A stretch of 7,437 bases of DNA from Bacteroidales bacterium (GTDB taxonomy: Bacteria > Bacteroidota > Bacteroidia > Bacteroidales > F082), in NCBI GenBank assembly GCA_017508895.1, contig JAFWRA010000083.1:1-7437 (forward strand), in the 5' to 3' direction. A program made the position numbers and the translations under genes. Below are positions 7,401 through 7,437 of the stretch, one piece after another (positions within the stretch are counted from its first letter, which is position 1; each line of letters begins with the position of its first letter). The notes under the pieces were generated by a model. That model saw nothing but the letters and a program-made list of their open reading frames with translations, was not told where the DNA came from and did not search any database.

Positions 7401-7437
7401 GGCTGAAGAAGGTACATACGAATTATCGGGTCGCACA
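1426..7437 (+). CDS. Giant secreted modular surface protein: jelly-roll/Fn3 modules, beta-solenoid, GNPY and GWNW modules (3'-truncated)
   Basis: One open frame of 2004 codons runs from ATG 1426 to the window edge with no stop, so the C-terminus is missing. Residues 1-22 are a Sec signal peptide ending 'AVHA'; no Cys follows the cut, so it is not a lipoprotein. Next come five jelly-roll domains of the choice-of-anchor J/cleaved-adhesin type, at roughly 26-183, 378-552, 768-924, 1020-1191 and 1306-1463. Each ends in a strand like 'WFIDNVQV'. Six Fn3 domains sit between them, at about 186-277, 279-371, 557-646, 650-754, 927-1015 and 1193-1300, usually ending 'W-S-x-x-V-x-F-T-T'. A solenoid (about 1506-1705), an 'IASP/GNPY' module (about 1706-1912) and a 'GWNW' module (from about 1938) follow. 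The ATG is set by the signal peptide and an A/T-rich leader; no Shine-Dalgarno is evident. Likely role, by family resemblance, is adhesion or ligand binding at the cell surface, possibly type IX secreted; the sorting tail would be beyond the window. No catalytic motif was recognised, so a specific function is not assigned. Confidence 0.93.
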   Translation, partial: MRKQFLLFTMLMALMVPMAVHAQTNIPYLENFESYTNVGIGMGVTPTDWTVTTGANTVCEVIGNSSGKYLRIGRNSAISSTTRIVTAELPSFSSNVRVLKLTFKLRASHTSGSQLQVGYINRSGTFQSLEVFNPSDYQGSQYISETVDFNRSSIAPYSSMVIQYTGNTADALWFIDNVQVTFSPKIPNSLTASNVTGSSADLSWSLVGRAEQYQVEYADNASFSNAQSVTASNTSITLSDLSCVTEYYARVRSVYGSSELDNLTYSNWSNVVSFTTSCAVPTNVQVYANPAEGVTVSWEGNANSYHIQYENIETWQSAYHNGLVTTTGNSYTFTGNESVPVVPGMRYILRVQAQCDPSTASEWSEWVEFTNCLTYMDLPLHANFDYIPTNWSSMPHADLPGCWSRINDSDDPDYSIYPLVENNQNLCHSSYYALGLYNYIRFNMPANGPEQYLVLPPVDPVNDVTISFWVRSASQGTSYSYNVGLMPNNYSTNAFYVKDGYNFGGSNTDYIQNTYTFSAEELTNNGNYIVIWARSYSDAASSFCIDDIDIYPADYHCGEPVNVHAENIGATSAQIVWQNPVTGGGEWGLKYKKDSDVEWTVVTETGIVSLNYPLENLDANTLYDVAVRNNCNDIDHSEWVEASFTTLDVIPVPTNLHVITDYLGNQHVGSSWVDLAWDCTPVAGQSAVNRYGLEVSDDGETWYGPQPNAYWGTVATQCIVDPISTGTHYVRVRAMDSDYNEGDWSEPLQFTIEGCNTVVTIRPEDPSVTYDFNECPPLPDCWTVYGDIPYGISINYNALYFDFRDEVEAKYVELEEFLVTGDYSGLVVSFDWRHMVPVADNTTNMTVQLQYCLGQENENWQDAGEPISVFKDGLTEPQWSTYTRMIPYDYWTRLRLKYTVTDYQEFSYGTYPYCLIDNLVVSGRPYCANPTKWRVVPETYGGRVIWNKVAAAISYDIAYQVDGDGDWESVEDVEGYEYTADSLFFDLTGLQANTTYRVNIKSECSNQWPIAIVTFTTSDFGSFDELMYTFEEGMPADFSVSGAGAANVSVSTEQSFGADPHSLKYDFVSGSPYPSQALAYVEIGNCLNTRGFNDFLVYFDMYCTDVASTYETVYMQYKAWSDTDGWEENWRSVGTWYTSYDSQGWVERHDSFSIPNELQGTVSKLRFRLIFTDHGSGENTYIDNIRIFPKGSCNNVSRIDIDALESTSATFRWNDPNYEAGTTQSVGFTIRYRNLTIPTETYTGWIEIPVWVDASNPTRQYSITLNELDPSSSYLLSIRAICPGIGYTEWLSPNLNFGTQCQAYKLTDMQPFTEDFDNLLLNPACWTYTTNWNRIYDGYGGHNWCLRSNYNPVAGWSDYIDTPEIELDPNYVSKGSSYLVLRFWTKCSGGDGSGNKVKVLVGNQEVEIYEMPAYGCDQWQQVDLSLSRWLPDNNGSNTISVRFDHGSDATAEWFIDDVVITSWDQANYGTRVFDDAFGNDWTNNDNWYPNGAPSYSPSMDVTLMGQAWVLANSELTVGTLRFGTLGYLDVQPGSNLTITEVDIPEAKVFVEPGATLNIGTAHFGFDKIFTYNEGTYNITNLNVDDHCVNFNNGTVLLNTVTLTAPGWIVAMNNTLNVTTVNSSGLFEVISGATVNIGTLNAAEGSPFNVVIEGSANITTLNANGSNSVMVRNGGMLNATTINSDGHDRLVIEDGGQVKSDNAFYGIIEKNISGYGAANVNDRLNWYLIASPIDIPINDPLVPLNGTELDFDKMDLYRFNPYFSEEWRNEKCTSEGGCDSPAGTYPQGSIYGSQLMVRSTGYLYSSQDDMTVNFSTAQTSSSFSATDEDVEVDINYDNSNTDVKLAGMNLIGNPYTCNAYLKQDGNYIPFYKMNATGDAIVGVPAGTPIKPCEGVFVCCTESSSTVIFTTEPAGLGENPEYRMVLLPTHTLYEDQDASPTTLLIGLYPGWNWIAPSVEVIVAAMQDELGSDAVICEEENIRVIAPGQMVKVHVAEEGTYELSGRT
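1501..5817 (+). repeat. Alternating jelly-roll (x5) and Fn3 (x6) module array
   Basis: Order: J1, F1, F2, J2, F3, F4, J3, F5, J4, F6, J5. Jelly rolls open with a 'F-(D/E)-x...W' strand, carry a central paired strand (for example 'LVVSFDWRH', 'SYLVLRFWT', 'VTISFWVRS') and end with an aromatic-x-I-D-(N/D) strand ('WFIDNVQV', 'FCIDDIDIY', 'YCLIDNLVV', 'TYIDNIRIF', 'WFIDDVVIT'). Fn3 units show a B-strand Trp ('LSWS', 'VSWE', 'IVWQ', 'LAWD', 'VIWN', 'FRWN') and a conserved F-strand Tyr ('YYARVR', 'YILRVQ', 'YDVAVR', 'YVRVRA', 'YRVNIK', 'YLLSIR'). The copies are clearly related in pattern but strongly diverged, with no near-identical DNA repeats seen, so this is an old array rather than a recent expansion. 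Cysteines follow a domain-specific pairing described in the findings. Confidence 0.85.
5836..6540 (+). repeat. Beta-solenoid of about ten 19-21-residue coils with lead-in segment
   Basis: After a lead-in of the 'W-x-N-x-D-N-W-x-P-N-G-x-P' type (residues about 1470-1505), the pattern G-(A/S)-x-L-N-I-x-T-(L/V)-N recurs. Equivalent positions fall near residues 1516, 1537, 1557, 1577, 1597, 1616, 1635, 1656, 1677 and 1698, a step of 19-21 residues. Clear copies are 'GATLNIGT', 'GATVNIGTLN', 'GSANITTLN' and 'GGMLNATTIN'. Alternating hydrophobic residues with a Gly turn and Asn/Thr ladders fit a right-handed parallel beta-helix, a rod-like extension or ligand-binding surface. The fold is inferred from the pattern; no enzyme active site was recognised. 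Confidence 0.8.
6541..7161 (+). other. 'IASP/GNPY' C-terminal module of the giant protein
   Basis: Residues about 1706-1912 carry 'NWYLIASPI' (1724-1732), 'LYRFNP', 'GYLYSSQDD', 'GMNLIGNPYTCNAYL' (1846-1860), 'FYKMNATGD' and 'PCEGVFVCC' (1890-1898). In this order these motifs match a beta-rich region commonly seen near the C-terminus of Bacteroidales surface proteins, often before a type IX sorting tail. I recognise the motif set but know of no defined biochemical role. The sequence is intact. Confidence 0.65.
7237..7437 (+). other. Start of a 'GWNW' module, cut by the window edge
   Basis: Residues 1938-2004 contain 'YPGWNWIAPSVEV' (from Y1946), an amphipathic helix-like stretch 'AAMQDELGSD', and the pair 'PGQMVKVHVAEEGTYELSG'. 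The set 'GWNW...(I/F)(A/S)P', then 'L...LG', then '(M)xK(V)xV....T..L.G' recalls a C-terminal module of Bacteroidales surface proteins. What follows is outside the window, so neither the end of the protein nor the presence of a type IX sorting domain can be judged. Confidence 0.5.

Noticed and set aside
1441..7437. About twenty short open frames on both strands within the giant gene
   Set aside because: All overlap the single continuous frame 1426-7437, which is supported by a signal peptide and recurring domain motifs. None shows a domain of its own.
1426..7437. A frameshift or assembly break in the giant gene
   Set aside because: Translation of every codon gave no internal stop, and domain motifs continue in register from start to end.

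Overview
The window looks like chromosomal DNA from a member of the Bacteroidota, most likely of the order Bacteroidales. Four things point that way: a LuxR-type response regulator paired with a HATPase kinase; a very large Sec-exported protein built from jelly-roll ('choice-of-anchor J'/cleaved-adhesin-like) and fibronectin type III modules; the C-terminal motif sets 'WYLIASP', 'NLIGNPY' and 'GWNWI', familiar from Bacteroidales surface proteins; and an A/T-rich translation start without a clear Shine-Dalgarno sequence. The assignment rests on domain style alone; no marker gene is present.

Layout, all on the plus strand. (1) 3-590 is the C-terminal part of a sensor histidine kinase whose 5' end, including the phosphorylated histidine, lies upstream. 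(2) 596-1243 is a complete response regulator (REC plus LuxR-type HTH), 5 nt after the kinase stop, so the two form a two-component operon. (3) 1244-1425 is a 182-nt intergenic region holding a heptad-based tandem repeat, a bidirectional-looking intrinsic terminator, an imperfect dyad with long arms, and an A/T-rich leader. (4) 1426-7437 is one uninterrupted reading frame of 2004 codons with no stop inside the window. I translated it codon by codon.

The giant protein reads: signal peptide; jelly roll 1; Fn3 1 and 2; jelly roll 2; Fn3 3 and 4; jelly roll 3; Fn3 5; jelly roll 4; Fn3 6; jelly roll 5; a parallel beta-solenoid of about ten coils with a 19-21 residue period; an 'IASP/GNPY' module; and the start of a 'GWNW' module, where the window ends. 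It is probably an extracellular or cell-surface adhesin or glycan-binding protein. No catalytic motif was seen.

The most interesting signals are two classes of cysteine pair that appear or disappear together in the Fn3 and jelly-roll modules (implying about seven disulfides), the regular solenoid, and the long-armed dyad in the leader of the giant gene. Whether the two-component pair controls the giant gene is only an inference from adjacency; a terminator separates them.
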